A stretch of 64,000 bases of DNA, from the NCBI GenBank assembly GCA_002408125.1, contig DHQO01000032.1, positions 22,116 through 86,115 on the forward strand, in the 5' to 3' direction. Origin of the DNA: Hyphomonadaceae bacterium UBA5336. GTDB lineage: Bacteria; Pseudomonadota; Alphaproteobacteria; Caulobacterales; Hyphomonadaceae. Under the pieces are notes generated by a model that was given only the letters and a program-made list of their open reading frames with translations, searched no databases and was not told the DNA's origin. Positions 17,732-27,032 of the stretch are shown piece after piece (within the stretch, counting starts at the first letter, position 1; each line of letters begins with the position of its first letter). Both the position numbers and the translations under genes were made by a program.

Positions 17732-20215
17732 CTATCCCATCGCCTCGCGCACCAGCACGTCCTCGGCCTCGCCGAGAATTGCATCAGAAGCGCTTCCGCC
17801 GAGCACGGGTTCCCGGCCGACTTCGAGCATGACCGGCACGGCGAAGGGACTGATTTTGCTGAGCGCGCGGTGGTCGATCTTGCCTCGGATGCGCATCAGC
17901 ATGTCCGACAGGCGGCGTATGTCGAGGAGGCCCGTGGCCGCGTCCTGGCGGGCGGCCTGTATCAATATGTGATCGGGCTCGTGATCGCGCAGCACGTCAT
18001 AGATAAGGTCCGTTGAGAAGGTGACCTGCCGGCCGGTCTTCTCCTGGCCGGGATAGCGCCGGGCGATCAGGCCGGAGACCATGGCGCACTGTCGGAAGGT
18101 GCGCTTCATCAGGGCGCTCTCGGCCAGCCACTCATCGAGATCATCGCCCAGCATGTCGGGCGAGAACACCTCGGCCATATCCAGGCCGGACATGTCCTCA
18201 AGGCTCCAGACGGCCATGACATATTCGCTGGCGAGAAAGCCGAGCGGATGCGCGCCCATCCGCTCCAGCCGCCGGGTCAGCAGCATGCCGAGGGTCTGGT
18301 GGGCCAGCCGCCCTTCGAAGGGATAGCAGACCAGATAGTTCCGCTTGCCGAGCGGGAAGGTCTCCACCAGCAAATGGTCAGCCGGCGGAATGGCGGACCG
18401 CTCGCGCTGGATCGCGAACCATTCCTGAACCGGCTCGGGCAATTTGTGCCACTGGGCCGGATCGTGGATCATCTCGCGCACGCGCCCGGCCAGGAAGGTC
18501 GAGAGCGGGAACTTGCCGCCATCATAGGAGGGAATGGCCGGACTGTCGGAGGATGAGCTTGTGACAAGCGCGCCATCCTCGTTGATGCCCAGGAAAGACA
18601 GCACCTCGCCGGCGAACAGGAAAGTGTCGCCGGGGCTGAGCGTGGAGATGAAATACTCCTCGATCTCGCCGAGTTTCCGCCCGGTACGCACCGCGCGCTT
18701 GCCGCTGCCTTTCCTGCCGACGAACTGCGCCTTGTAGACCTTCAGCATCGGCGCCTCGACAATGGTGCCGACATTCATACGGTGCTGCTGGGCGTCCTGG
18801 GCCGTGCGGGCATGCCAGACACCGTCGGGCAGGCGCACGATCCGCCGGAACCGGTCATAGGTCTTCAGCGCATAGCCGCCCGTGGCGACAAAATCGACCA
18901 GCCGCTCCCAGGTCTCCCAGTCGAGGGTTCGATAGGGCGCGGCCCGGCGTACCTCGTCATAAAGCGCGTCCAGCCGGAAGCCCTCTCCGCAGGCCCGGCC
19001 CATGACATGTTGTGCGAGCGCATCCAGCGCGCCGGTCTCGCGCGTTTCCCCATCCAGCTCGCCGGCATTCACCGCATCCTCGGCCGCCCGGCATTCGAGC
19101 ATCTCGAACCGGTTGGTCGGCACGAGCAACGCCTGGCTGGCCTCGTCCATGCGGTGATTGGCCCGGCCGATACGCTGGATCAGGCGGGCCGAGCCCTTGG
19201 GCGCGCCCATCTGGATGACAAGGTCCACTCCGCCCCAGTCAATGCCGAGATCGAGGGTTGAGGTACATACAACGGCCTTCAGGCTGCCCGCCGACATGGC
19301 CGCCTCCACCTTTCGGCGCTGCTCCTTGTCGAGCGAGCCATGATGCAGCGCGATGGGGAGATTGTCTTCATTGATGCGCCAGAGCTCCTGAAAGAGGAGT
19401 TCAGCCTGGCTGCGTGTGTTCACGAAGACCAGCGTGGTGCTTGCGCCCTTGATCTTCTCATAGACCTCCGGGATCGCGAACCGCCCGGAGTGGCCCGACC
19501 AGGGGATCCGCTCGCGCGAGACCAGGATATCGATACGGGCCTGCGCGCCGCCGGCGGCCTTGATTACCTTCGGCTTCAATCCGCCCGCCCGAACATCCAG
19601 CCAGTCGGCCAGAAGCTCCGGGCTGCGCACCGTGGCCGAGAGGCCGATGAATCGGCAGGCCGGCGCCCATTCAGCGAGGGCTGCGAGGCCGAGACAGAGC
19701 AGGTCGCCGCGCTTCTGCGAGGCGATGGCATGGATCTCGTCGATGATCACGCATTTCAGGTCCGCGAAGAAAGCTGCGGCATTGTTCGAGGCAATGAACA
19801 GGGCGAGCTGTTCCGGCGTGGTGAGCAATATATCCGGCGGGGTCTTGCGCTGGCGCTGGCGGACATGGGTGGAGGTGTCGCCGGTCCGGCTCTCGATCTT
19901 TATGTCGAGCCCCATCTCGGCGACCGGCGTCATCAGATTGCGCTCGACATCCACGGCCAGCGCCTTCAGCGGCGAGATATAGAGCGTATGCAGCCGGGGG
20001 ATGTTGGGTCTCGCCTCACTCAGCTCCACGAGGCTGGCGAGAAACCCCGCCAGCGTCTTGCCGCCACCGGTCGGCGCGATCAGCAGCGCGCTTTCCCCGC
20101 GCAGGGCCGTCTCGGTGAGCGCGAGTTGATGAGGCCGTGGGTGCCAGCCGCGCCCGGCAAACCAGCGCTGGAAGGTTTCGGGCAGTTGGAAATCCTGGCT
20201 GGCGGACTTGGCCAA
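17732..20215 (-). CDS. Ligase-associated DEXH-box DNA helicase (Lhr-type)
   Basis: This 827-residue superfamily 2 helicase has Walker A APTGGGKT at residues 47-54, a DEIH box (CVIIDEIHAIAS, near 160), motif III (GLSATV), and the motif VI region QRIGRANHR, followed by a long C-terminal region typical of Lhr-core and ligase-associated helicases. Family members work in a damage-response set with an MBL-fold exonuclease, an ATP-dependent DNA ligase and often a metallophosphoesterase. The exonuclease (22658) and ligase (25298) are both in this window, but not adjacent. The phosphoesterase gene usual just downstream is replaced here by infA. Confidence 0.93.
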   Translation of the reverse strand: MAKSASQDFQLPETFQRWFAGRGWHPRPHQLALTETALRGESALLIAPTGGGKTLAGFLASLVELSEARPNIPRLHTLYISPLKALAVDVERNLMTPVAEMGLDIKIESRTGDTSTHVRQRQRKTPPDILLTTPEQLALFIASNNAAAFFADLKCVIIDEIHAIASQKRGDLLCLGLAALAEWAPACRFIGLSATVRSPELLADWLDVRAGGLKPKVIKAAGGAQARIDILVSRERIPWSGHSGRFAIPEVYEKIKGASTTLVFVNTRSQAELLFQELWRINEDNLPIALHHGSLDKEQRRKVEAAMSAGSLKAVVCTSTLDLGIDWGGVDLVIQMGAPKGSARLIQRIGRANHRMDEASQALLVPTNRFEMLECRAAEDAVNAGELDGETRETGALDALAQHVMGRACGEGFRLDALYDEVRRAAPYRTLDWETWERLVDFVATGGYALKTYDRFRRIVRLPDGVWHARTAQDAQQHRMNVGTIVEAPMLKVYKAQFVGRKGSGKRAVRTGRKLGEIEEYFISTLSPGDTFLFAGEVLSFLGINEDGALVTSSSSDSPAIPSYDGGKFPLSTFLAGRVREMIHDPAQWHKLPEPVQEWFAIQRERSAIPPADHLLVETFPLGKRNYLVCYPFEGRLAHQTLGMLLTRRLERMGAHPLGFLASEYVMAVWSLEDMSGLDMAEVFSPDMLGDDLDEWLAESALMKRTFRQCAMVSGLIARRYPGQEKTGRQVTFSTDLIYDVLRDHEPDHILIQAARQDAATGLLDIRRLSDMLMRIRGKIDHRALSKISPFAVPVMLEVGREPVLGGSASDAILGEAEDVLVREAMG

Positions 20216-20313
20216 GAATAAATTCTCCGAAATTCAGGTTGTGGCACTTGCCTTTCATATGCGGTTCAGCCGCTGTCTGGCCAAGAGGTTTCAAACAAGT
20301 CGAGGATGCTCCC

Positions 20314-20982
20314 ATGCGCACCGCCCTCCTTCTCGCCCTGGCCGCCGGCCTCGCTCTGCCCGCCTCTGCCGACGACCTGCTCACGGCCCTGCGCAGCAAG
20401 GTGTTCGACGCGCCGGCCATGGCCTTCACCACCGAATTCACACGCGACGGGTTTGCCGCCACCGCCAAGGTCGACCCAAGCCAGCCCGAAGGCGGGCGCT
20501 TTGTGGTGACCGAGCCGGCGCAGGAAAACTGGCCGGAGGATTTCGCCGAATTCGTCGAGACCAGCGACCAGACCACCGAAGGCAAGGTCTGGTGCAGCCA
20601 GTTCCTGGAACGCGTCCCGGCAGATGCCGAGCGGACAAGCGAAACCGATGGCACCGTCACTTTCGCCTTCACCCCGGAAGCCGAAGAAGACGCCGACGAC
20701 ACAGAGCGCAAGCTGTTCCGAAAACTCTCCGGTACGCTGGAGATCGCGCCCGACACGCTGATGGTACAACGCTACCACCTCACCTTGCCGGAACCGGCCA
20801 AACCGCACTTCCTGGCCAAGGTGAATGAATTCGAGCTGCTCGCCGAGTGCACGCCGGCTGAAAATGGCAACAGCTATCTCAACCGGTTCGAATTCCATAT
20901 CGAGGGCTCGGCCATGGGCCAGAGTTTCCAGCAACAGGAAACCCGCCAGCTGAGCGAGCTGAAGCCGATTGAAACCGACTAG
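20314..20982 (+). CDS. Exported protein of unknown function
   Basis: This 222-residue protein has a clear signal peptide (MRTALLLALAAGLALPASADD, cleavage probably after ASA). The mature part is acidic, with the stretch EAEEDADDTE near residue 125, and has two cysteines (Cys95 and Cys187, approximate) that could pair. No family is recognised. The ATG at 20314 is chosen because it begins the signal peptide and has AGGA at about 8 bp. It is divergent from the helicase gene with a gap of about 100 bp and converges on the serine hydrolase gene. Confidence 0.8.
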   Translation: MRTALLLALAAGLALPASADDLLTALRSKVFDAPAMAFTTEFTRDGFAATAKVDPSQPEGGRFVVTEPAQENWPEDFAEFVETSDQTTEGKVWCSQFLERVPADAERTSETDGTVTFAFTPEAEEDADDTERKLFRKLSGTLEIAPDTLMVQRYHLTLPEPAKPHFLAKVNEFELLAECTPAENGNSYLNRFEFHIEGSAMGQSFQQQETRQLSELKPIETD

Positions 20983-21063
20983 GGACCAGTTCGACTCAAA
21001 CGGACGCGAGCGCTGGTTGAGGGGGCGTTCGCGGCGCTCCCGGCGTTCTTCGGCGGCAAGTTC

Positions 21064-22512
21064 CTAGGGCTGGTTTTCCATTTCGGCCAGCCGTGCAGCC
21101 TCTTCCTCAGCCAGGCGCTGGGCCTCGGCGGCATGGATGGCCGAGACGACATCGCGGGTGAAACCGGCAATGTCGAAATAGCCGCTGCCACTATAGTCAT
21201 AGCCCCGGCGCACGATGACCAGGTTTTCGGACGGAACGATCACCAGCATCTGGCCACGATGGCCCATGGCGGCGAAGGCATCATAGGGCACGCCCGGATC
21301 GTTCGGCAGCAGCCAGAAGCCGGCGCCATAGCCGAAATCATCTTCATCCGGCTGGGCCGGGGCGGGTGTCGTGACGAACCGCACCCAGTCCGGATGCAGG
21401 ATCTGCTCATCGCCCCAGCGGCCATTGTTGAGATAAAGCTGGCCAATCCGGGCGAGGTCTCGTGCGGTGCTCCAGACCTGGCTGGAGGCAATGAAATCGC
21501 CGTTCCAGTCGGTTTCCAGCACCGTATGGGTCGCGCCGATTTTGTAGAGCACCTCGCGATAGGGATAATTGTGGAAGACCTGGTCGTCGCCGATCGCTTC
21601 GCGCAGGGCACGCATGGCGGCCAGGGTGTCATTATTGGCGTATTTGAACCGCCTGCCCGGCACCGCCTCGATCTGACCGGTGATCGCCTGGTCGACAATC
21701 GCCGCGCCGCCGAAATAGACTGCATCGGTGCGCGAGCCCTTCTCGCCGGCCTCCAGCCCGCTGGCCATATGCAACAAGTTGGCGAGGGTGATCCTGCGGC
21801 GCGGATCGGCCCCCTGACTCCATGCCTCCAGCAATACCGAGCTTTCCGGGCCGATGATGGAATCGCCAGCCGCGGCGCCGAGCACCGTGGTGGTGATGGA
21901 CTTGGCAACCGACCAGGTTCGCTGGGGCGTTTCGGCATCAATGCCGCGAGCATACTGTTCGGCGACAATCTCGCCATTGCGCACGATCAGCACGGCGCTG
22001 GTCTGGGTGTTCGCGCCATAGGTCTGGCCATCGAAGGCGAAGGCCATGGGCGCTTCCAGCCGCTCGGCGATCAGCACCGGGAAGGTGATCTGGGCGCTCG
22101 CTCCAATCGTGGAAGACCGGTCTGGCAGCCTGGGCATGTTCGCATTGACGAAACGCGGCAGGTGGTAGGCTTCATTCATACCGGCACCGAGCGGGAGCTG
22201 GCTGCAGCCGAACCCTTCGCGCCAGACCGCCATGCGCGGTGGCGCGATGAGGGAATAACGCACACTGACCGTCTTGTTGCGCTCGTCGATCTCGGCCGGC
22301 GGCAGTGCGGCCATGGCCTCGCGAAAATCGGGATAGATGCCGGTCAGCTCATTGGACTGGATCTCGCCCAGTGTCTGGCCAGCATTGAAAGTGGCCGAAC
22401 AGGTGAAGGCCGCCTTGTAGCCTGCCACGAGGGCATCGTGTTCAATCTCGGCGGCGGCGGGCAGGCTGGCGGCAAACAGCCCGGTAACAAGGGCAGACAG
22501 GGCAAGGCGCAT
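21064..22512 (-). CDS. Exported beta-lactamase-family serine hydrolase
   Basis: This protein of about 482 residues has a signal peptide (MRLALSALVTGLFAASLPAAAE) and a class C beta-lactamase / 6-aminohexanoate-dimer-hydrolase fold. The nucleophile motif SxxK is SVAKS (in RTWSVAKSITTTVLG), the YxN motif is YANND, and an Asp/Trp-rich block (ETDWNGDFIASSQ) follows as in EstB/NylB-like esterases. The C-terminus carries an Ala/Glu-rich helix. The likely role is a periplasmic esterase or peptidase rather than a resistance enzyme, but the substrate is unknown. The ATG at 22512 is preferred over an in-frame start about 80 bp upstream because it begins the signal peptide. Confidence 0.88.
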   Translation of the reverse strand: MRLALSALVTGLFAASLPAAAEIEHDALVAGYKAAFTCSATFNAGQTLGEIQSNELTGIYPDFREAMAALPPAEIDERNKTVSVRYSLIAPPRMAVWREGFGCSQLPLGAGMNEAYHLPRFVNANMPRLPDRSSTIGASAQITFPVLIAERLEAPMAFAFDGQTYGANTQTSAVLIVRNGEIVAEQYARGIDAETPQRTWSVAKSITTTVLGAAAGDSIIGPESSVLLEAWSQGADPRRRITLANLLHMASGLEAGEKGSRTDAVYFGGAAIVDQAITGQIEAVPGRRFKYANNDTLAAMRALREAIGDDQVFHNYPYREVLYKIGATHTVLETDWNGDFIASSQVWSTARDLARIGQLYLNNGRWGDEQILHPDWVRFVTTPAPAQPDEDDFGYGAGFWLLPNDPGVPYDAFAAMGHRGQMLVIVPSENLVIVRRGYDYSGSGYFDIAGFTRDVVSAIHAAEAQRLAEEEAARLAEMENQP

Positions 22513-22657
22513 GGGCAGGTTCCATTCGTCGTTTACGCTGCACCCCTGCCCCGCGGACCGGGCAAAACTGAGGCGAAGCGGCAAAATGTGCAAGTCCGGT
22601 CATGACTCTCAGGTCATCTGGCTGTGAATCTGCCGTCCAAGGCGCCATATCGGCACC

Positions 22658-23686
22658 ATGTTGCGCCCGGACCTGCTCCTGAAGCCCACGCCTGCGGGGC
22701 TCTACTGCCCGCCGGGCGACTTCTATATCGACCCGGTGCGCAGGGCGGTGGACCGCGCCGTCATCACCCATGGCCATGCCGATCATGCCCGCGCCGGTCA
22801 TGGCAAGGTGCTCGCCACGCCGGAAACGCTGAAGATCATGGCCGTGCGTTATGGCAGGAATTTCGCCGGCGAAACGCAAGGCCTGCCTTATGGCGCCCAT
22901 GTCGAGATCAATGGCGTGCGGGTCTCCTTCGCGCCCGCCGGCCATGTGCTCGGCTCGGCCCAGGCGATTGTCGACTATCGCGGCCTGCGCATGGTCTGTA
23001 CCGGGGACTTCAAGCGCCGGCACGACCCCACCTGTGCCCCTTTCGAAGTGGTGCCGAACACGCATGTCTTCATCTCGGAGGCGACCTTCGCCCTGCCGGT
23101 CTTCACCCATCCCGACACCGATGGTGAGGTGGCCAAGCTGATGGCCAGCCTCAGCGCCTTTCCCGAACGCGCGCATCTTGTCGGGGTCTATTCCCTCGGC
23201 AAGGCCCAGCGCGTGATCCGCCTGATCCGCCAGTCCGGTTATGACGATCCGCTCTATATCCATGGCAGCCTGGAAAAGCTCTGCGCGCTTTATGAGGAGG
23301 AAGGCATCCCGATGGGTACGCTGCTGCCCGCGACCCTGCCAGATGCGAAACGCGGCACTCACGAGCGCTTTGCCGGCAAGATCGTTCTCGGCCCACCCTC
23401 GGCCTTTACCGACACCTGGTCACGACGCTTCCCCGACCCACTTATTGCTTTCGCCAGCGGCTGGATGCGCATCCGCCAGCGCGCCAAGCAGCGCGGCACC
23501 GAACTGCCGCTGATCATCTCCGACCATGCCGACTGGACCGAACTGACCCAGACCGTGGAGGATGTCGCCCCCGAAGAACTCTGGGTCACATATGGCCGCG
23601 AGGATGCGCTGTGCCGCTGGGCCGAGCTGCGCGGCCAGAAGGCCCGGCCCCTGCGACTCGTTGGCTATGGCGAGGAAGGGGATTGA
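22658..23686 (+). CDS. Ligase-associated DNA damage response exonuclease (MBL fold)
   Basis: This 342-residue protein is of the metallo-beta-lactamase/beta-CASP type related to RNase J and SNM1 nucleases. It shows the metal motif HGHADHARAGHG (near residue 36), a second metal region FAPAGHVLGSAQ, CTGDFKRRHDP and a late histidine in IISDHADWTELTQTV. Family members form a set with a Lhr-type helicase (here at 17732-20215) and an ATP-dependent ligase (25298-26926) for DNA repair. The length is normal. It is divergent from the serine hydrolase gene. Confidence 0.92.
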   Translation: MLRPDLLLKPTPAGLYCPPGDFYIDPVRRAVDRAVITHGHADHARAGHGKVLATPETLKIMAVRYGRNFAGETQGLPYGAHVEINGVRVSFAPAGHVLGSAQAIVDYRGLRMVCTGDFKRRHDPTCAPFEVVPNTHVFISEATFALPVFTHPDTDGEVAKLMASLSAFPERAHLVGVYSLGKAQRVIRLIRQSGYDDPLYIHGSLEKLCALYEEEGIPMGTLLPATLPDAKRGTHERFAGKIVLGPPSAFTDTWSRRFPDPLIAFASGWMRIRQRAKQRGTELPLIISDHADWTELTQTVEDVAPEELWVTYGREDALCRWAELRGQKARPLRLVGYGEEGD

Positions 23687-23752
23687 GCCGCCCGCGCACG
23701 CTGGGCTAGGTTCGCGCCTGGGGGTGGCCTGACAGCAGAAGGCGAAAGGCGC

Positions 23753-24883
23753 ATGAACACGATTTCCAGGCTCATCGCCGCACTTTCGCTCCTGGCCCTG
23801 GCCGGATGCGATGCCGTGCAGGTGCCCGGACTCGCGCCGAACAATGACATCGATGCGCCCTCGGATATCGAGCCGATCGAGGCGCCTGCCCCACCGGAGG
23901 AGCCGGCGCTTCCGATGATCGAGAGCCTTGCGGAGATTGGCGCGAGCAACTGCCTGCTGCCGCCGGACTCCGAACCGACGCTGACCATCACCCAGCTCAA
24001 CGCCCCGGTCGACCCCGCCAGCGAAGAGGCCGAGGACGCTGAGGACGCCGAGCCGGAAGAGGCGCCGCCCCCTCCCGACCCGACGCCGGAGCCTGATCCC
24101 TTCATCATCGCCACCTCGCTGGACGAGCTGCCCGGCCTGGTCAGCCTGCTGCCGATGCAGTTCCGCGACAATGGCGACATTTCCGTCGGCCGCTGCGGCG
24201 CCGTGCGCATCGCCGACAACTGGTTCCTGACCGCCGCCCATTGCCTCGACCAGGGTTTTGACGAGATCCGCATCGTGGCCGGCACGACCAATCTGCGCGA
24301 GACCGAAACCGCCCTTATCTTCAATGCCGATGCGGCGGTCTGCCATGGCGAGTATCGCGGAAGCGAGGGCGGCCTGCTCAACGACCTTGCCCTTGTCCAT
24401 GTCGCAGACGACACGCTGGCCACCATCCGCAATGTCCCCGTGGCGGCTTATGGCGCGCCAGACCAGCCGCTCTCGCCGCTCAGCTATGCCGAAGTGACCA
24501 TGGCCGGATGGGGAAGCTCCGGTTATGGCGCGCCGCCGTCCGACCGGCTCCTGTCCGGGCCGCTGACCCTGGTCGGCGCCGATCCGGGCACCATCCTGGC
24601 AAAGGGTGTCCAGGGTGCGGGCGCGTGCGAAGGCGATAGCGGTGGGCCGCTCTATGTCACTGAAGAGGACGGCCAGCGCCGGGTCGTCGGCGTCCTGTCG
24701 AGCGTGCGCAGCGCCGTCGGCGAAGTGCCGTGCGCAGGCGAGTATCTCGGCCGCTACACCAATCTTTCCGGCTATTCCGGCTGGATCGAGACGGTGATGA
24801 CCTATTGCGAGACCTATCCGGACCTCTGTGAGACGCCGACGGATCCCGAGGTTCCGGTGTTCGAGGACGAAGACCCTAGCTGA
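23753..24883 (+). CDS. Trypsin-like (S1) serine protease lipoprotein
   Basis: This 376-residue protein has a lipoprotein signal ending LALAGC (Cys19), then an acidic Pro-rich linker of about 100 residues (for example EEAPPPPDPTPEPDP), then a chymotrypsin-fold domain from about residue 125. The catalytic triad is complete: His163 in TAAHC, Asp211 in NDLALVHV and Ser296 in GDSGGP. The linker would hold the protease away from the membrane. It sits between the repair exonuclease and a small ORF. Nothing in context shows the substrate; it may be an envelope-processing or self-activating protease. Confidence 0.9.
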   Translation: MNTISRLIAALSLLALAGCDAVQVPGLAPNNDIDAPSDIEPIEAPAPPEEPALPMIESLAEIGASNCLLPPDSEPTLTITQLNAPVDPASEEAEDAEDAEPEEAPPPPDPTPEPDPFIIATSLDELPGLVSLLPMQFRDNGDISVGRCGAVRIADNWFLTAAHCLDQGFDEIRIVAGTTNLRETETALIFNADAAVCHGEYRGSEGGLLNDLALVHVADDTLATIRNVPVAAYGAPDQPLSPLSYAEVTMAGWGSSGYGAPPSDRLLSGPLTLVGADPGTILAKGVQGAGACEGDSGGPLYVTEEDGQRRVVGVLSSVRSAVGEVPCAGEYLGRYTNLSGYSGWIETVMTYCETYPDLCETPTDPEVPVFEDEDPS

Positions 24884-25061
24884 TCAGATCTTCGCCATTG
24901 ATACGCTCGAGCTGGTGCTGGCGGATCATCACCAGCATCTCCAGCGAGGCCTCGGCCACCTTTTGAATTTCATCGTAATCCCGGTCGCCTTCATTGTCGC
25001 GACCATAACTCGTCAGAATCGATGCGAACTCTGTGATCAAACGATCAGCCTTGCTTTTCAT
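24876..25061 (-). CDS. Small hypothetical protein
   Basis: This predicted 61-residue protein starts MKSKADRLITEFASIL and is charged and mostly helical by composition. The family is not recognised. It overlaps the 3' end of the protease gene by 8 bp on the opposite strand. A weak purine-rich stretch (GGGGT) precedes the ATG; an in-frame start 21 bp upstream exists. Codon use is less GC-biased than in neighbouring genes. It is either a genuine small gene or a chance frame. Confidence 0.45.
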   Translation of the reverse strand: MKSKADRLITEFASILTSYGRDNEGDRDYDEIQKVAEASLEMLVMIRQHQLERINGEDLIS

Positions 25062-25297
25062 ACTACCCCCTGCACGCCTCAAACATGTGCGTCAGCCCAG
25101 TAAAATCCTACTCAAATCCGGGGACTACCCCCATATCCTGCTTTAGCAATCTGCCATTCGATTCCGTTCAATCGCCGACTTTCCAGAGGGGTCCGGATGC
25201 CGGTCTCGCTGTTGCCGATACTGGTACTTCAACGGTCCTTTCAAAGGGTAAAGTTGAAGCCTTGGATTGAACAGAACCAACAGACTATGTTGTGGAA

Positions 25298-26926
25298 ATG
25301 GAGCGATTTGCCACTCTACTCGACTGCCTTGTCCACACGCCGCAGCTCAACGGCAAGTTGCGGATTTTGTCAAGCTATTTCAAAAGTGTGCCGGATCCGG
25401 CGCGCGGCTGGTCGCTGGCGGCGCTGACTGGCGAGCTCGACATCCCGGGCGTTAAGGCTGGCACCATTCGCGGCCTCATCGAGGCTCGCATGGATAGTGA
25501 GCTGTTTCGTCTGTCCTATGACTATGTCGGCGATCTGGCCGAAACTGTCAGCCTGGTCTGGCCGGGCACTGCGCGGGCCAACTGGTCCCCGCCCATCGAG
25601 GAGATCGTCCCGGCCCTGATGGAGGCCAGCTGCACTGAGGGCACGCGCCTGGCCGAGGGCTGGATGGATGTGCTCACACCATCGGGCCGCTGGGCGCTTT
25701 TGAAGCTCATCACGGGCGGGCTGCGCATCGGTGTCTCGGCGCGCCTGACCAAACTGGCGCTGGCGCAATATGGCGAGGTGGACGTCTCCGAGATCGAGGA
25801 GATCTGGCACGGCCTTGCCCCGCCCTATGAGAGCCTGTTTGCCTGGTTGGATGGCACCGCACCGCGGCCCAGCCCGGACATTACCGCCCCCTTCCGCCCG
25901 GTCATGCTTGCCCATCCGCTGGTCACCAAGGACAAGCGCGAGGACCCGGATGCGGTCGCCCCGGACCTGATCACACCTGAGACCTTCGCGGCCGAATGGA
26001 AATATGACGGCGTGCGGGTGCAAGTGGTCAGCGAGGCCGGCGTGCGCCGGATCTATACCCGCACGGGCGACGATATCAGCCACACCTTTCCCGATGTGCT
26101 GGCCGGCCTTGATTTCGAGGGTGCGCTGGATGGCGAGCTGCTGGTGCGCAATGCCGAGGGCGGCGTTGCGCCTTTCAATGCCCTGCAGCAGAGGCTGAAC
26201 CGCAAGACGGTTTCAAAGCGGCAGATGGATAGCCACCCGGCTTTCGTGCGCGCCTACGATATTCTCGTGGATGGGGCCGAAGACCTGCGCGCCCTGCCCT
26301 TTGCTGAGCGCCGGGCCCGGCTGGAGGCTTTTGTCGGCGCACTGGAGACCAACCGGATCGATCTGTCCCCCCTCGTCGAGATCACCGATCTTCAAGCGCT
26401 GGAAGCTGCGCGCAACGCCCCGCCGGCGCCGGAGATCGAGGGCCTCATGCTGAAACGCTGGGACAGCGCCTATGTCGCCGGCCGGCCGAAAGGGCCATGG
26501 TACAAGTGGAAGCGTGACCCGTTCCTCATCGATGCCGTGCTGCTTTATGCCCAGCGCGGCCACGGCAAGCGCTCCAGCTTCTATTCCGACTTCACCTTCG
26601 GCGTCTGGCGCGAAGGCGAGGCTGGCGAGGAGCTCACGCCTGTCGGCAAGGCCTATTTCGGCTTTACGGACGAAGAACTGAAACAGCTCGACGCCTTCAT
26701 TCGCGAGAACACGATTGACCGGTTCGGCCCAGTCCGGGCAGTCACCGCGACAGCCGAGGATGGGCTTGTCCTGGAGGTCGCCTTCGAAGGCCTCCAGCGC
26801 AGCCCACGCCACAAGTCCGGCATCGCCATGCGGTTTCCGCGGATAAACCGCATCCGCTGGGACAAGCCGGCAGCCGAGGCCGATCGGCTGGAAAGCCTGG
26901 AAAAACTTCTGCCGGAGGATACCTAA
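25298..26926 (+). CDS. ATP-dependent DNA ligase (ligase-associated repair set)
   Basis: This ligase of about 542 residues joins DNA nicks using ATP. It has an N-terminal DNA-binding domain (ERFATLLDCLVHTPQLNGKLRIL), the adenylation motif I EWKYDGVR with Lys235 as the AMP acceptor, motif III region (ALDGELLV), motif V region (PKGPWYKWKRDP) and a C-terminal OB domain. The chosen start gives the family-like MERFA; a GTG 6 bp upstream is an alternative and the Shine-Dalgarno is poor for both. It probably works with the exonuclease and Lhr-type helicase genes upstream, separate from the essential NAD-dependent LigA. Confidence 0.93.
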   Translation: MERFATLLDCLVHTPQLNGKLRILSSYFKSVPDPARGWSLAALTGELDIPGVKAGTIRGLIEARMDSELFRLSYDYVGDLAETVSLVWPGTARANWSPPIEEIVPALMEASCTEGTRLAEGWMDVLTPSGRWALLKLITGGLRIGVSARLTKLALAQYGEVDVSEIEEIWHGLAPPYESLFAWLDGTAPRPSPDITAPFRPVMLAHPLVTKDKREDPDAVAPDLITPETFAAEWKYDGVRVQVVSEAGVRRIYTRTGDDISHTFPDVLAGLDFEGALDGELLVRNAEGGVAPFNALQQRLNRKTVSKRQMDSHPAFVRAYDILVDGAEDLRALPFAERRARLEAFVGALETNRIDLSPLVEITDLQALEAARNAPPAPEIEGLMLKRWDSAYVAGRPKGPWYKWKRDPFLIDAVLLYAQRGHGKRSSFYSDFTFGVWREGEAGEELTPVGKAYFGFTDEELKQLDAFIRENTIDRFGPVRAVTATAEDGLVLEVAFEGLQRSPRHKSGIAMRFPRINRIRWDKPAAEADRLESLEKLLPEDT

Positions 26927-27032
26927 CCAGACGGTAATTTCCCCCGGCCATCTCCCCGCCGTATTCGTCGATCAGAACGCACACGAATCGCACCAGCCCG
27001 GTGCCAGAGTCCCGTCGAGTGAAAGCCGTCCC

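Noticed and set aside
21001..21063. Weak inverted repeat between the convergent exported-protein and serine hydrolase genes
   Set aside because: Only short arms (5-6 bp) and no T-run; not a convincing terminator.
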